Assembly: GCF_014192055.1 (NCBI RefSeq)
Contig: NZ_JACHXM010000015.1
Coordinates: 1 to 64,000 of the forward strand
Source: Halomonas organivorans
GTDB lineage: Bacteria > Pseudomonadota > Gammaproteobacteria > Pseudomonadales > Halomonadaceae
DNA length: 64,000 bases
Direction of reading: 5' to 3'
A program made the translations under genes and the position numbers. The notes under the pieces are model-generated. The model did not search any database, was not told the origin of the DNA, and worked only from the letters and a program-made list of their open reading frames with translations. This document shows, piece after piece, positions 18,259-28,450 of this stretch (its first letter is position 1; every line of letters starts with the position of its first letter).

Positions 18259-20463
18259 TCAGGCGCGCGCCGCGTAGGCGTAGAGCAAAGTCTCCTGGGC
18301 ACTGATCGGTGCGGCCTCGCCGGGCGACTGCTTGACGTAGGTGCCGTCGGGCCGCAGCTGCCAGCTCTGGCAGTTGTCCACCAGATAGGTTTCCAGATCC
18401 TTGCGGACCTGGGCTGCCAGTTTCTTGTCGAGCAGCGGGAAGCAGGTTTCGACCCGGTGGAACATGTTGCGGGCCATGAAGTCCGCGCTCGAGCCCCAGG
18501 TCTCGGACTTGCCGTCGTTGTGGAAGTGGAACACTCGGGTGTGTTCCAGGAAGCGACCGATGATCGAGCGCACCCGGATGGTCTCGGAGATGCCGGGCAG
18601 GCCGGGGCGCAGGCAGCACATGCCGCGGATGATCAGGTCGCACTCGACGCCGGCCTGGGAGGCTCGGTACAGCGCCTGGATCAGCTTGGGCTCGGTGAGC
18701 GAGTTGCACTTGATGACCAGGTGGGCTCGCTTGCCCTTGCGGGCATGCTCGGCCTCGCGGTCGATCATCGCCACCAGCCGCTCGTGAAGGGTGAAGGGAG
18801 CGTGCAGCAGTTTCTCGATCTTGCGCGCACGGCCCATGCCGGAGAGCTGCTGAAAGACCTTGTGCACGTCGGCGCACAGCACGGGGTCGGCGGTCAGCAG
18901 GCTGTAGTCGGTATACAGCTTGGCGGTCTTGGAGTGATAGTTGCCGGTGCCCAGGTGAGCGTAATGGCGCAGCTGGCCTTTCTCGCGGCGCACGATGTGC
19001 ATCATCTTGGCGTGGGTCTTGTAGGCCATCACCCCGTAGATGACGATGGCACCGGCTTCCTGCAGGCGCGAGGCCAGGGCCAGGTTGTCGGCCTCGTCGA
19101 AGCGTGCCCGCAGCTCGATCACTACCGTGACTTCCTTGCCGTTGCCGGCGGCTTCCACCAGCGCGTTGACGATCGGCGAGTCGGCCCCGGTGCGGTAGAG
19201 CGTCTGCTTGATGGCCAGCACGTCCGGATCGCGGGCTGCCTCGCGCAGCAGCTCTTCCACGGGCGAGAAGGAGTGGAAGGGGTGGTGGAGCAGGACATCG
19301 CCCTCGGCCATGGCCTGCAGCACGCTGTCGCGCTTGCGCAGGGCCTTGGGCAGGCCTGGGGTGAAGGCGCGATAGCACAGCTCGGGGCGTTCCACATCGC
19401 CCAGCACCGACATCATGCGCGTCAGGTTCACCGGGCCGTTGACCCGGTAGAGGTCGGAGGCCTCGAGTTGGAACTGCTTGATCAGGAATTCGGCCAGGTC
19501 GTCGGGGCAGTTGTCGGCCACTTCCAGGCGAACGCCGCTGCCATAGCGGCGCGAGAGCAGTTCGCCGCGTAGCGCCGAGGCCAGGTCGGAGACGTCTTCC
19601 GGGTCCACCGAGAGGTCGGCGTTGCGCGTCAGGCGGAACTGGTAGCAGCCGCGCACCTTCATGCCGGGGAACACTTCCTCGGCGTGGGCGTGGATCATCG
19701 ACGACAGGAAGACATACTCGGCGAAGCCCGACTCGCAGAGTTCCTCGGGCAGACCGATGACCCTTGGCAACGAGCGCGGCGCCGGCAGGATCGCCAGACC
19801 GCCTTCGCGGCCGAAGGCGTCCTTGCCCTCCAGCTCGACGATGAAGTTGAGGCTCTTGTTGACCAGCCTCGGGAAGGGGTGCGACGGATCGAGGCCGATG
19901 GGACTGATCACCGGCATGATCTCGGTCTCGAAGTAGTCGCGCACCCAGTCCCGCTGGGCCTCGGTCCAGTCGCCGCGGCGCCGGAAACGCAGGCCCTGAG
20001 CTTCGAGCGCTGGGATCAGTGCCTCGTTGAGAATGCGGTACTGGCGTTCCACCTGTTCGTGGGCGATCTGTGAAATCTCGGCCAGCACCGAGCGCGGGGA
20101 GCGGCCGTCGGCCCCCGAGGTGGCGTCGCCGATCATCACCTGGTTCTTGAGGCCGGCCACGCGGATCTCGAAGAACTCATCCATGTTCGACGAGAAGATC
20201 AGCAGGAACATCAGCCGGTTCAGCAGCGGGTGCGCCTCGTCCAGGGCCTGCTCGAGGACTCGCACGTTGAACTGCAGGTGCGATAGCTCGCGATTGAAAT
20301 ACAGGCCCGGATCGCCGAGATCGGCCTCGGGATCCGGCAGCGACTTGGGCTTGATGCCGGTACGAGTCTGGTTGAGGCGCGGGATCGGCGTCTCGGTGGC
20401 TGCCTCGCCACCGGGAAGCGATTCCACGGTGACGGGGGTGTTGGGGCTGCGCGATTCGTCCAT
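18259..20463 (-). CDS. ppk1: Polyphosphate kinase 1
   Basis: A 734-residue Ppk1, which transfers the gamma-phosphate of ATP reversibly onto inorganic polyphosphate. The phospholipase-D-like catalytic region contains THAKM and YAHLGTGNYH, covering the two catalytic histidines known in E. coli Ppk, and KLYTDYSLLTAD. An acidic N-terminal extension of about 50 residues precedes the family core (GLYFNRELSHLQFN). The ATG at 20463 (MDESRS) is chosen, since upstream in-frame sequence is arginine-rich and not conserved-looking. It lies 44 nt after hemB on the same strand, so the two are probably co-transcribed. Confidence 0.95.
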   Translation of the reverse strand: MDESRSPNTPVTVESLPGGEAATETPIPRLNQTRTGIKPKSLPDPEADLGDPGLYFNRELSHLQFNVRVLEQALDEAHPLLNRLMFLLIFSSNMDEFFEIRVAGLKNQVMIGDATSGADGRSPRSVLAEISQIAHEQVERQYRILNEALIPALEAQGLRFRRRGDWTEAQRDWVRDYFETEIMPVISPIGLDPSHPFPRLVNKSLNFIVELEGKDAFGREGGLAILPAPRSLPRVIGLPEELCESGFAEYVFLSSMIHAHAEEVFPGMKVRGCYQFRLTRNADLSVDPEDVSDLASALRGELLSRRYGSGVRLEVADNCPDDLAEFLIKQFQLEASDLYRVNGPVNLTRMMSVLGDVERPELCYRAFTPGLPKALRKRDSVLQAMAEGDVLLHHPFHSFSPVEELLREAARDPDVLAIKQTLYRTGADSPIVNALVEAAGNGKEVTVVIELRARFDEADNLALASRLQEAGAIVIYGVMAYKTHAKMMHIVRREKGQLRHYAHLGTGNYHSKTAKLYTDYSLLTADPVLCADVHKVFQQLSGMGRARKIEKLLHAPFTLHERLVAMIDREAEHARKGKRAHLVIKCNSLTEPKLIQALYRASQAGVECDLIIRGMCCLRPGLPGISETIRVRSIIGRFLEHTRVFHFHNDGKSETWGSSADFMARNMFHRVETCFPLLDKKLAAQVRKDLETYLVDNCQSWQLRPDGTYVKQSPGEAAPISAQETLLYAYAARA

Positions 20464-20507
20464 GGGTGTACCCTGTCGTCGGCCGGAAGGGGTACCCCGT
20501 CCGGCGG

Positions 20508-21554
<1,047 letters not shown>

Positions 21555-21722
21555 CTAGTCTGGCGAGCGTAGATGACGAAACGATGACAATCGTTCGAGT
21601 ATATCAGGGTGAACCGGCGCCGAAAGACGCGCCTTGTCGCACCACCGTCGACTCTCTAAAGTGATGGCTTCATGTTTATCGGCCCTGCCGGTCGGCGGCA
21701 GGAGGCGCACGAGGAGACGCAT

Positions 21723-22385
21723 ATGAGCAAGCAGGTGGCAGTCATTCTGTCGGGATGCGGAGTGCAGGATGGCTCGGAGATCTACGAGACCACCCTGACC
21801 CTGCTGCGCCTGGACCAGTTGGGCATCGGCTATCGCTGTTTCGCCCCCGACATCGACCAGCACGACGTGGTCGATCACCGCAGCGGCGAGGCGGCCCGCG
21901 AGGAGCGGCGCAACGTGCTGACCGAGTCGGCGCGCCTGGCGCGCGGCGAGATCTCCCCGCTTGATGAGCTGGACGCCGGCGACTTCGACGCCGTGATCCT
22001 GCCGGGGGGCTTCGGAGCCGCCAAGACCCTCTCCAACTTCGCCGAGGCCGGCGCCGACATGGTGATTCATGACGGCCTGATCGAGGTCATGGCCGAGTTC
22101 CGCGAAGAGCGCAAGCCGATCGGCCTGATGTGCATCGCGCCGGTGATGGTGCCGCGTCTGCTGGGCCCGGGCATCGCCGTGACCATAGGCCACGATCCGG
22201 GTGTGGCCGGCGCGATCAGCAGCATGGGCGGCCTGCACCGCAGCTGCAGCGTGGAGGATATCGTCGTCGACTTCGAGAATCGCGTAGTCACCACTCCAGC
22301 CTACATGCTGGCCACGCGCATCGGCGAAGCGGCCACCGGCATCTTCAAGCTGGTGGATCGCATCGATGAGATGATGGATCTCTGA
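21723..22385 (+). CDS. elbB: ElbB, DJ-1/PfpI family glyoxalase-like protein
   Basis: A 220-residue protein of the ElbB (YhbL) group in the DJ-1/PfpI superfamily, historically linked to isoprenoid synthesis, with glyoxalase activity reported for the E. coli protein. Recognisable parts are VILSGCGVQDGSEIYE at the N-terminus and LMCIAPVMVPRLLG around the nucleophile-elbow cysteine. The ATG at 21723 follows a GAGGAG. The gene is divergent from hemB, with a 207-nt shared promoter region, and convergent with tatC. It ends 68 nt before a strong terminator. Confidence 0.9.
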   Translation: MSKQVAVILSGCGVQDGSEIYETTLTLLRLDQLGIGYRCFAPDIDQHDVVDHRSGEAAREERRNVLTESARLARGEISPLDELDAGDFDAVILPGGFGAAKTLSNFAEAGADMVIHDGLIEVMAEFREERKPIGLMCIAPVMVPRLLGPGIAVTIGHDPGVAGAISSMGGLHRSCSVEDIVVDFENRVVTTPAYMLATRIGEAATGIFKLVDRIDEMMDL

Positions 22386-22453
22386 CCCGGCTGCGCCGGG
22401 TCAGTAGCTGGAAGAGCGGCGCTTCGCGCCTGGAAGCTTGAAGCGGGAAGAAG

Positions 22454-22488
22454 AACGCCTCCCTGGCTTTGCCAGGGAGGCGTTTTGG
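22454..22488. terminator. Rho-independent terminator after elbB
   Basis: AACGCCTCCCTGGC (22454-22467) and GCCAGGGAGGCGTT (22471-22484) form a perfect 14-bp stem with a TTT loop. A T-run lies on the + side and a partial one on the - side, so it can serve both elbB and tatC. Confidence 0.9.
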
Positions 22489-22497
22489 TTCAGCTTG

Positions 22498-22578
22498 GCT
22501 TCGAGCTTCGAGCTTCGAGCTTCGAGCTTCGAGCTTCGAGCTTCGAGCTTCGAGCTTCGAGCTTCGAGCTTCGAGCTT
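22498..22578. repeat. Heptanucleotide tandem repeat at the tatC 3' end
   Basis: Eleven and a half copies of GCTTCGA (AGCTCGA on the tatC strand) without a mismatch. The tract begins inside the tatC stop codon (22577-22579) and runs away from it. Confidence 0.97.
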
Positions 22579-23350
22579 ACGCCTCGCTGTCGGCCGCATC
22601 CTTCTCGCGCTTGTGGCGCACTAGCCGCCCGAACAGCAGGCCGACTTCGTAGAGCAGGTACATGGGCACTGCCAGCAGGCTCTGCGAGACCACGTCCGGG
22701 GGGGTCATCAGCATGCCCACCACGAAACAGCCCAGCACCACGTAGGGGCGCTTCTTCGACAGGCTTTCCACCGTGGTCGCCCTGGTCAGAATCAGCAGGA
22801 AAGTGGCGATGGGAATCTCGAAGGCCACGCCGAAAGCGAAGAACAGCTTGAGAACGAAGTTGAGGTACTGGTTGATGTCGGTCATCACCGCCACGTCCTC
22901 CGGCCCGGTCTGGGTGAAGAACTTGAACAGCAACGGAAAGACCACATAGTAGGCGAAGGCGGCTCCGGCATAGAACAGCGCCACGCTGGAGGCCAGCAGC
23001 GGCAGTGCCAGCGCCTTCTCGTTGTCGTAGAGCCCGGGTGCGATGAAGGCCCAGGCCTGGTGCAGCACATAGGGCACGGCGATGAACACCGCCACCACCA
23101 GGGTCAGCTTGAAGGGCGCCAGGAACGGCGAGGCCACCTCGGTGGCGATCATCCGCGAGCCTTCCGGCAGCAGCGCCATCAGCGGTTGGGCGACGAAGGC
23201 GTAGATATCGTTGGCGAAGGCGTAGAGGCCAAGGAAGATCACCAGGATGGCGATCACCGCCCGCAGCAGCCGCGAACGCAGTTCGACCAGGTGTTCGATC
23301 AGCGGGGCCTGGGCCTGTTCGGGGCCCCGGGAGTCGTCGGATTGGCTCAT
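22577..23350 (-). CDS. tatC: Sec-independent protein translocase subunit TatC
   Basis: A 257-residue polytopic inner-membrane protein that recognises twin-arginine signal peptides and forms the receptor complex with TatB. The N-terminal LIEHLVELRSRLLRAVIAILVIF and several hydrophobic segments match the six-helix family. Its start overlaps the tatB stop by 4 nt, so translation is probably coupled. The stop codon is the first part of the downstream heptamer tract. PhoX, encoded at the left end of the window, is one expected substrate. Confidence 0.96.
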   Translation of the reverse strand: MSQSDDSRGPEQAQAPLIEHLVELRSRLLRAVIAILVIFLGLYAFANDIYAFVAQPLMALLPEGSRMIATEVASPFLAPFKLTLVVAVFIAVPYVLHQAWAFIAPGLYDNEKALALPLLASSVALFYAGAAFAYYVVFPLLFKFFTQTGPEDVAVMTDINQYLNFVLKLFFAFGVAFEIPIATFLLILTRATTVESLSKKRPYVVLGCFVVGMLMTPPDVVSQSLLAVPMYLLYEVGLLFGRLVRHKREKDAADSEA

Positions 23351-23775
23351 CGGGGAGGGGCATCCTCGTGGGTGTCGGAATCGGCGTCATCGACCTGCCG
23401 GCGAGCGCGGCCCAGGGCGTCGTCGAGGCGCCGCTCGGGCGAGCCGTGCTGCTGCCGGTCGTCGTTCGCCTGCTCCGACGCCTTGCGATCCGGCGTCGCG
23501 CGGTCGGCGGAGGAGGGGTCGACCGAGTCTTCGACGTTCCGCTTGACTCTGTCGAAGCCCTCATCCAGCTTCTTCTGCTGCTCGGCGAGCTTCTGGCGCA
23601 GTTCCTCTGCCTCGAGCTGGGCGTTGATCTCGCGCTGCATGCCGGAGACGGTACGCTTGATGCGGCCGATCCACAGCCCTGCGGTGCGGGCAGCCTTGGG
23701 CAGGCGCTCGGGGCCCAGCACCAGCAGGCCCACCACGCCGATGATCAGGAGTTCGAGAAAGCCGATGTCGAACAT
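23347..23775 (-). CDS. tatB: Sec-independent protein translocase subunit TatB
   Basis: A 142-residue TatB. One N-terminal membrane helix (FDIGFLELLIIGVVGLLVLGPERLP) is followed by an amphipathic helix and a long charged, poorly conserved tail, as is usual for TatB. It binds signal peptides together with TatC. It starts 6 nt after tatA and overlaps tatC by 4 nt. Confidence 0.95.
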   Translation of the reverse strand: MFDIGFLELLIIGVVGLLVLGPERLPKAARTAGLWIGRIKRTVSGMQREINAQLEAEELRQKLAEQQKKLDEGFDRVKRNVEDSVDPSSADRATPDRKASEQANDDRQQHGSPERRLDDALGRARRQVDDADSDTHEDAPPR

Positions 23776-23781
23776 GGCGGC

Positions 23782-24036
23782 TTACTTGCGCTCTTCCTGT
23801 TCCTCGGTCTTGCGCTCGGCGCGCACGTCGTAGGTTTCGCCCTCGTCGTCGTGGCGGACCTGAGCCTGGGGCTTGTCGCCGTCCTCGCTCTTGTCTTCGT
23901 CGTTCATCGCCTTCTTGAAGCCCTTGACGGCGCCGCCCAGGTCGCCGCCGACGTTGCGCAGCTTCTTGGTGCCGAAGATCAGGATGATGATGCCGAGGAC
24001 GATCAGGAGTTGCCAGATGCTGATACCGCCTAACAT
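23782..24036 (-). CDS. tatA: Sec-independent protein translocase subunit TatA
   Basis: An 84-residue TatA, the subunit that oligomerises into the transport passage. The short membrane helix ([18 protein letters not shown]) is followed by the hallmark FGTKKLR and the amphipathic helix [14 protein letters not shown]. The highly charged C-terminus is typical. It lies 44 nt after hisE and is the first of the three tat genes. Confidence 0.96.
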   Translation of the reverse strand: MLGGISIWQLLIVLGIIILIFGTKKLRNVGGDLGGAVKGFKKAMNDEDKSEDGDKPQAQVRHDDEGETYDVRAERKTEEQEERK

Positions 24037-24080
24037 AGGGTGTTCCTCAGGTTGTGGCGCCGGGGCCCGGCGTCGAAGAC

Positions 24081-24416
24081 TTATGGGGTGCGCGCGGCTT
24101 TCTCATCGTGGCCGGAGAGGCCGAAGCGGCGCGACAATTCGTCGAGAACCTCGCGATGGCTCAGTCCCAGGTGCGACAGCATCACCAGGCTGTGAAACCA
24201 CAGGTCGGTGGTTTCACAGACCAGTGCCTGGCGTGCCGCCTCGTCACCCTGCTCGGCGTCCTTGGCCGCCAGCAGCGTCTCGGTGGCTTCCTCGCCGACT
24301 TTCTCGAGTATCTTGTTCAGGCCCTTGTGATGCAAGCTGGCCACATAGGAGTCCTCCGGTGCGGCCTGGCGGCGGCTTTCCAGGACCTCGTCGAGGCGGT
24401 CGAGAATATCGCTCAT
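24081..24416 (-). CDS. hisE: Phosphoribosyl-ATP pyrophosphatase
   Basis: A 111-residue HisE, which removes pyrophosphate from phosphoribosyl-ATP in the second step of histidine synthesis. The all-alpha MazG-like fold is seen in [19 protein letters not shown] and the metal-binding [13 protein letters not shown]. The start MSDILDRL at 24416 fits the usual family length. In Pseudomonas, hisI lies between ubiB and hisE; here only 28 nt separate them, so hisI is missing from this place. Confidence 0.93.
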   Translation of the reverse strand: MSDILDRLDEVLESRRQAAPEDSYVASLHHKGLNKILEKVGEEATETLLAAKDAEQGDEAARQALVCETTDLWFHSLVMLSHLGLSHREVLDELSRRFGLSGHDEKAARTP

Positions 24417-24444
24417 ATGAGACGTTTCCGTTGCAGTGAGTGAA

Positions 24445-26067
24445 TCAGTTCCAGGCCAGCAGCAGGACGCCGATGGCCGCCGCGCCAAGCACCGGCCAGG
24501 GCTGGCCGTCTGCCCATTCGACAAGCGGTTGCCAGGCGAGTGCCGCCGCCACGACCAGAAGTCCCAGGCGCAGGCGCCGTTGACGCCGGCCCTGATGCTC
24601 GAGCCGGCGGTGGATAGCGCCGATGGCCTCGCTCTGGCGGCGTTGCTGCTGATGGCCATGCTCGGCCCGGGCCAGGGCCTGGTGGGCGAGCACCGGCAGC
24701 TCGGGGAGCTGGCGAGTGAGTTCCGGGGCCTGGCGCTTCATGGATTCCCACAGCCCGCGGGTGCCGGCACGCTCCTTCATCCACTGCTCCAGGAACGGCT
24801 TGGCGGTGGTCCAGAGATCGAGGTCCGGATACAGCTGGCGCCCCAGGCCCTCGATGTTGAGCAGGGTCTTCTGCAGCAGCACCAGCTGCGGCTGCACTTC
24901 CATGTTGAAGCGCCTGGCGGTCTGGAACAGCCCCAGCAGCACCTGGCCAAAGGAGATGTCCTTGAGCGGTTTCTCGAGGATCGGCTCGCACACCGTGCGC
25001 ACCGCGGCGGCGAACTCGTTGGCGCGGGTGTCCTCGCCGACCCAGCCCGACTCGATGTGCAGCGCCGCCACCTCGTAGTAGTCCTGATGGAAGAAGGCCA
25101 GCAGGTTGCGCGCCAGGTAGTCCTGGTCCTCGCGGGTCAGGCTGCCGACGATACCGCAGTCGATGGCGATGTACTGCGGGTTCCACGGGGTCTCGCGGGA
25201 CACGAAGATGTTGCCGGGATGCATGTCGGCATGGAAGAAATTGTCGCGGAACACCTGGGTGAAGAAGATCTCTACGCCGCGCTCGGCCAGACGGCGCAGG
25301 TCGGTGCCCTGGGCCTCGAGGGCGGCGGTGTCCGCCACCGGCACGCCGTGGATGCGCTCCTGGACCATCACCCGGTGGCGGGTCAGCCCCCAGTGGATGG
25401 CCGGCACGAACAGCAGCGGCGAGCCCTTGAAGTTGCGCTTGAGCTGGGAGGTGTTGGCAGCTTCCTTGGTCAGGTCGAGCTCGTCGAACAGGGTTGATTC
25501 GTAGTCGCGCACCACCTCCACCGGGCGCAGCCGGCGTGCCTCGGGAACGCGGGCCAGCACGGCGGCCAGTCGGTACATCAGCGCCATGTCCTGGCGCATC
25601 ACCCGCTCGATGCCGGGGCGGATGATCTTGACCACCACCTGCGCGCCGTCGGGCAGCCTGGCGGCATGCACCTGAGCCACCGACGCCGAGGCCAGCGGCT
25701 CGGGCGAGAACTCGGCGAAGGCTTCGTCCAGCGACATGCCGAGCTCTTCCTCCACCAGCGCCTGGGCCTGCTTGCCGGGGAAAGGCGGCACCTGGTCCTG
25801 GAGACGCCGGAGTTCGTCGGCGATGTCGGGAGGGAAGAGGTCGCGACGGGTCGACAGCACCTGGCCGAACTTGACGTAGATCGGTCCCAGGGTCTCCAGC
25901 GCCAGGCGCAGCCGTTCGCCGCGAGGGCGCGGGCCGACGGGCACCAGGCGCAGCGGCGACAGCGCCAGCAGGCCGCGCAGCCACCAAGGCAGCCGCTCCT
26001 GGGGAATCAGGGTGTCCAGCCGATAGCGGGTGACCACCCAGGCGATGCGCGCCAGCCGCGGAATCAT
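24445..26067 (-). CDS. ubiB: UbiB, atypical ABC1/ADCK-family kinase-like protein for ubiquinone synthesis
   Basis: A 540-residue member of the UbiB/ADCK/ABC1 family, needed for ubiquinone biosynthesis and probably acting as an ATPase that helps extract lipid intermediates. The KxGQ motif ([23 protein letters not shown]), ASVAQVH, and [11 protein letters not shown] with [11 protein letters not shown] are present. Two hydrophobic segments near the C-terminus are expected to anchor it. The start at 26067 gives [11 protein letters not shown] and overlaps the ubiJ stop by 4 nt. Confidence 0.95.
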   Translation of the reverse strand: MIPRLARIAWVVTRYRLDTLIPQERLPWWLRGLLALSPLRLVPVGPRPRGERLRLALETLGPIYVKFGQVLSTRRDLFPPDIADELRRLQDQVPPFPGKQAQALVEEELGMSLDEAFAEFSPEPLASASVAQVHAARLPDGAQVVVKIIRPGIERVMRQDMALMYRLAAVLARVPEARRLRPVEVVRDYESTLFDELDLTKEAANTSQLKRNFKGSPLLFVPAIHWGLTRHRVMVQERIHGVPVADTAALEAQGTDLRRLAERGVEIFFTQVFRDNFFHADMHPGNIFVSRETPWNPQYIAIDCGIVGSLTREDQDYLARNLLAFFHQDYYEVAALHIESGWVGEDTRANEFAAAVRTVCEPILEKPLKDISFGQVLLGLFQTARRFNMEVQPQLVLLQKTLLNIEGLGRQLYPDLDLWTTAKPFLEQWMKERAGTRGLWESMKRQAPELTRQLPELPVLAHQALARAEHGHQQQRRQSEAIGAIHRRLEHQGRRQRRLRLGLLVVAAALAWQPLVEWADGQPWPVLGAAAIGVLLLAWN

Positions 26068-26705
26068 GCGCTCTCTCTCCCTTCCGTCAGGCGTCGGCGC
26101 AGGCGTTCGAGGCGGGCCTCGAGGCGGTCGGTGGCGACCTCCAGCTCGGTGAGGTGATCGCGCAGGCCCTCGAACTGGTGACGGCCGGGCAGCAGCCTGG
26201 CTTCCTCGAAGACGTACTCGGAGACATCGGCGCACAGCTCCTGCCGAGTGCGCAGGCCCCAGCGTCCCAGGCTGCGCATGCCTTCGGCCAGACTGTGGGC
26301 GGGGATGTCGCCCAGCCAGTGGGCTAGCTCACCCTCCCAGTCGAGGTCGAGGTCGAGCAGCAGGTCGCGGGTCGCCTCGAGCAGCGGTATGCGTCCACGC
26401 ACCGCGAGCTTGCCCTGGAACATCAGCCGTTCCATCGAGGCGCCGCCAAGCAGTTCGCCGAGGGTTTCGGCGTCGGCTTCGACGACGGCATCGAAGGCTT
26501 CCTCCGGCTCGTCGTCGGGGCGCAGCAGGTCCAGCCCCTGGGAGTGGAAGGCAACGGCCAGGGCCAGGGGCGGGTGCTCGAGCCGCAGCAGCAGGCGCTG
26601 GCCCGCCAGGCGGGCCAGTCGCGCGGGCGCCGCGGGATCGCGGGCGAGCAGGGCATTCAGGCTGCGTTCGAGGCCGCCCAGCAGCAGGGTCGGTGTCAGC
26701 GCCAT
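26064..26705 (-). CDS. ubiJ: Ubiquinone biosynthesis accessory factor UbiJ (SCP2 domain)
   Basis: A 213-residue protein with an N-terminal SCP2-like lipid-binding domain ([17 protein letters not shown], then [27 protein letters not shown]) and a C-terminal coiled coil ([20 protein letters not shown]). UbiJ is a non-catalytic partner of the soluble Ubi complex that carries ubiquinone intermediates. Its position between ubiE and ubiB is the classic arrangement. The start at 26705 (MALTPTLLL) lies 7 nt after the ubiE stop. Confidence 0.92.
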   Translation of the reverse strand: MALTPTLLLGGLERSLNALLARDPAAPARLARLAGQRLLLRLEHPPLALAVAFHSQGLDLLRPDDEPEEAFDAVVEADAETLGELLGGASMERLMFQGKLAVRGRIPLLEATRDLLLDLDLDWEGELAHWLGDIPAHSLAEGMRSLGRWGLRTRQELCADVSEYVFEEARLLPGRHQFEGLRDHLTELEVATDRLEARLERLRRRLTEGRESA

Positions 26706-26712
26706 CGGATTC

Positions 26713-27468
26713 TCACAGCTTGATGCCACGGTGCAGGGCAACGATGCCCCCGGTGAGGTTGGTGTACTCGACCCGCTCCAGGCCGGCAGCCTCCATCATT
26801 CCCTTGAGGGTCTCCTGGTCGGGATGCATGCGGATCGACTCGGCCAGGTAGCGGTAGCTGTCGGCGTCGCCGGCCACCAGCTGGCCCATGCGCGGCAGCA
26901 GGTGGAAGGAGTAGTCGTCGTAGGCGCGGGTCAGCAGGGGATTGCCGGGCTTGGAGAACTCCAGCACCAGCAGCCGGCCGCCGGGCTTGAGCACGCGGGC
27001 CATGGAGCGCAGGGCGGCGTCCTTGTCGGTGACGTTGCGCAGGCCGAAGGCGATGGTGATGCAGTCGAAGCTGTTGTCCGGGAAGGGCAGGGTCTCGGCG
27101 TTGGCCTGGACGTACTCGACGTTGCCGCCGACGCCCTGGTCGAGCAGCTTGTCGCGGCCGACTCGCAGCATGGAGGCGTTGATGTCGGCGAGGACAACAC
27201 GCCCCCGGGGGCCGACCAGGCGCGAGAACTTCAGCGTCAGGTCGCCGGTGCCGCCGGCGATGTCGAGCACGCTGTGGCCGGGACGCACGCCGGCCCGCTC
27301 GATGGTCAGGCGCTTCCACAGCCGATGGATGCCGAACGACATCAGGTCGTTCATCACGTCGTAGCGGGCGGCCACCGAGTGGAAGACATCGGCCACCCGG
27401 GAGGCCTTCTCGTCGACCGGGACTTCCTGGTAGCCGAAGTGCGTGGTGCGCTTGTCGCTGGAGGTCAT
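26713..27468 (-). CDS. ubiE: Ubiquinone/menaquinone C-methyltransferase UbiE
   Basis: A 251-residue SAM-dependent methyltransferase acting on the benzoquinol ring in ubiquinone synthesis. Motif I is [15 protein letters not shown]. Further family signatures are [18 protein letters not shown] and [20 protein letters not shown]. It is the first gene of the run ubiE-ubiJ-ubiB-hisE-tatABC, all on the minus strand with short gaps. Confidence 0.97.
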   Translation of the reverse strand: MTSSDKRTTHFGYQEVPVDEKASRVADVFHSVAARYDVMNDLMSFGIHRLWKRLTIERAGVRPGHSVLDIAGGTGDLTLKFSRLVGPRGRVVLADINASMLRVGRDKLLDQGVGGNVEYVQANAETLPFPDNSFDCITIAFGLRNVTDKDAALRSMARVLKPGGRLLVLEFSKPGNPLLTRAYDDYSFHLLPRMGQLVAGDADSYRYLAESIRMHPDQETLKGMMEAAGLERVEYTNLTGGIVALHRGIKL

Positions 27469-27846
27469 GCGAGGGAGGCTCCCGAGTCAGCTGCACATGG
27501 TGAGGCGAGGCCGGCGGCCCCGCGCGATGGGGCGCATTGTAGCGCCCCCCGGGGGGGCTTGTCTTGACGGTGAAGTCGGTTGCCAGAGTGCCGATCCGCT
27601 CGGTGACGCTGCACCGAGGGGGCCGCCGAAGGGGCGTCGAGGGGGTTTTTGGCCATGGGTGAGGCGAATTCGCCGAATGGGCTGGCCATGGAGGGCCAGC
27701 ACCGGTCCTGCAAGCGGAGCGAGATGCAGGAGCGCCGCAGGGCCAAACAAAGTCGTGCCCATGGAAGGGAGCATGGTGCCCCTCGCAGGCCCTTTCGGCG
27801 GGTCAGCCCCGACCCTCTTGGAGCTGCCTCTGGAACGTTCCGATTC
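27469..27846. other. Spacer between the DUF971 gene and ubiE
   Basis: 378 nt with no convincing gene. Visible structures are a perfect palindrome GGCGAATTCGCC (27663-27674) and a 7-bp stem, GCTGGCC (27681-27687) with GGCCAGC (27694-27700), which may end the transcript from the right. It should also hold the ubiE promoter. Short open frames here look like chance. Confidence 0.45.
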
Positions 27847-28230
27847 CTACAGCTGCCTGATCTCGATGCCTAGCGGCTCGCGAGAGGCGCCGGCTTCTTC
27901 CAGGCGCCGCAGGTAGTCGGCCCAGTTGGCCTCGCGGTTCACGATCAGCTCGTGCAGGTAGTCCCAGCTGTAGAGGCCGCTGTCGTGGCCGTCGTCGAAG
28001 TGCAGCTTGAGCGCGTAGCGCCCGGTCTGGGTGATGTTGGCCAGGCCGACGTGCTTCTTGCCGACCTGCAGGGTCTCCTGGCCGCGGCCATGGCCGCGCA
28101 CCTCGGCGGAGGGCGAGAACACCCGCAGGTATTCCACCGACAGCCGATGACTCTCGCCGCCTTCATAGGTCAGCTCCAGCTCGCGGGCCTGCTTGTGGTA
28201 GTGCACTCGGGTCGGAATGGGGGCGGACAT
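27847..28230 (-). CDS. DUF971 (GBBH-like N-terminal domain) protein
   Basis: A 127-residue protein of the DUF971 family, related to the small N-terminal domain of gamma-butyrobetaine hydroxylase. Typical elements are the early LELTYEGGESHRLSVEYLRVFSPSAEVRGHG and late YALKLHFDDGHDSGLYSWDYLHEL. Its molecular role is unknown. The same gene follows hslU in pseudomonads, so the context is conserved. The ATG at 28230 has GGAGG five bases upstream; the in-frame GTG at 28236 would collide with that site. Confidence 0.85.
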   Translation of the reverse strand: MSAPIPTRVHYHKQARELELTYEGGESHRLSVEYLRVFSPSAEVRGHGRGQETLQVGKKHVGLANITQTGRYALKLHFDDGHDSGLYSWDYLHELIVNREANWADYLRRLEEAGASREPLGIEIRQL

Positions 28231-28328
28231 GGGCACCTCCGGTGAGCTTGAAGCTGGAAGAGCGCCGCTTCGCGGCTGGAAGCTGGAAGAAACAGCCCTG
28301 ACTCAAGCCTTGGAAACGTTATGCTGAT

Positions 28329-28419
28329 TTCGAGCTTCGAGCTTCGAGCTTCGAGCTTCGAGCTTCGAGCTTCGAGCTTCGAGCTTCGAGCTTCGAGCTT
28401 CGAGCTTCGAGCTTCGAGC
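28329..28419. repeat. Heptanucleotide tandem repeat downstream of hslU
   Basis: Thirteen exact copies of TTCGAGC (AGCTCGA on the hslU strand), the same unit as at the tatC end 6 kb away. A short hairpin (28425-28439) lies between it and the hslU stop. Confidence 0.97.
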
Positions 28420-28424
28420 CGCTC

Positions 28425-28439
28425 CGGGCCCGAAGCCCG
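28425..28439 (-). terminator. Small GC hairpin after hslU
   Basis: CGGGC (28425-28429) pairs with GCCCG (28435-28439) around a 5-nt loop, 12 nt after the hslU stop. There is no T-tract, so terminator function is uncertain. Confidence 0.3.
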
Positions 28440-28450
28440 TCGCTAGTGGC

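Noticed and set aside
22498..22578. CRISPR array or protein repeat (LEARSSK) in the heptamer tract
   Set aside because: A 7-nt unit without spacers is not CRISPR; the peptide repeat arises only because 3 units equal 7 codons and no gene spans it.
23368..24033. Plus-strand frames opposite the tat and hisE genes
   Set aside because: Shadows of well-recognised minus-strand genes.
27487..27774. Minus-strand open frames upstream of ubiE
   Set aside because: Low-complexity Pro/Arg/Ala products in three overlapping frames; no recognisable family.
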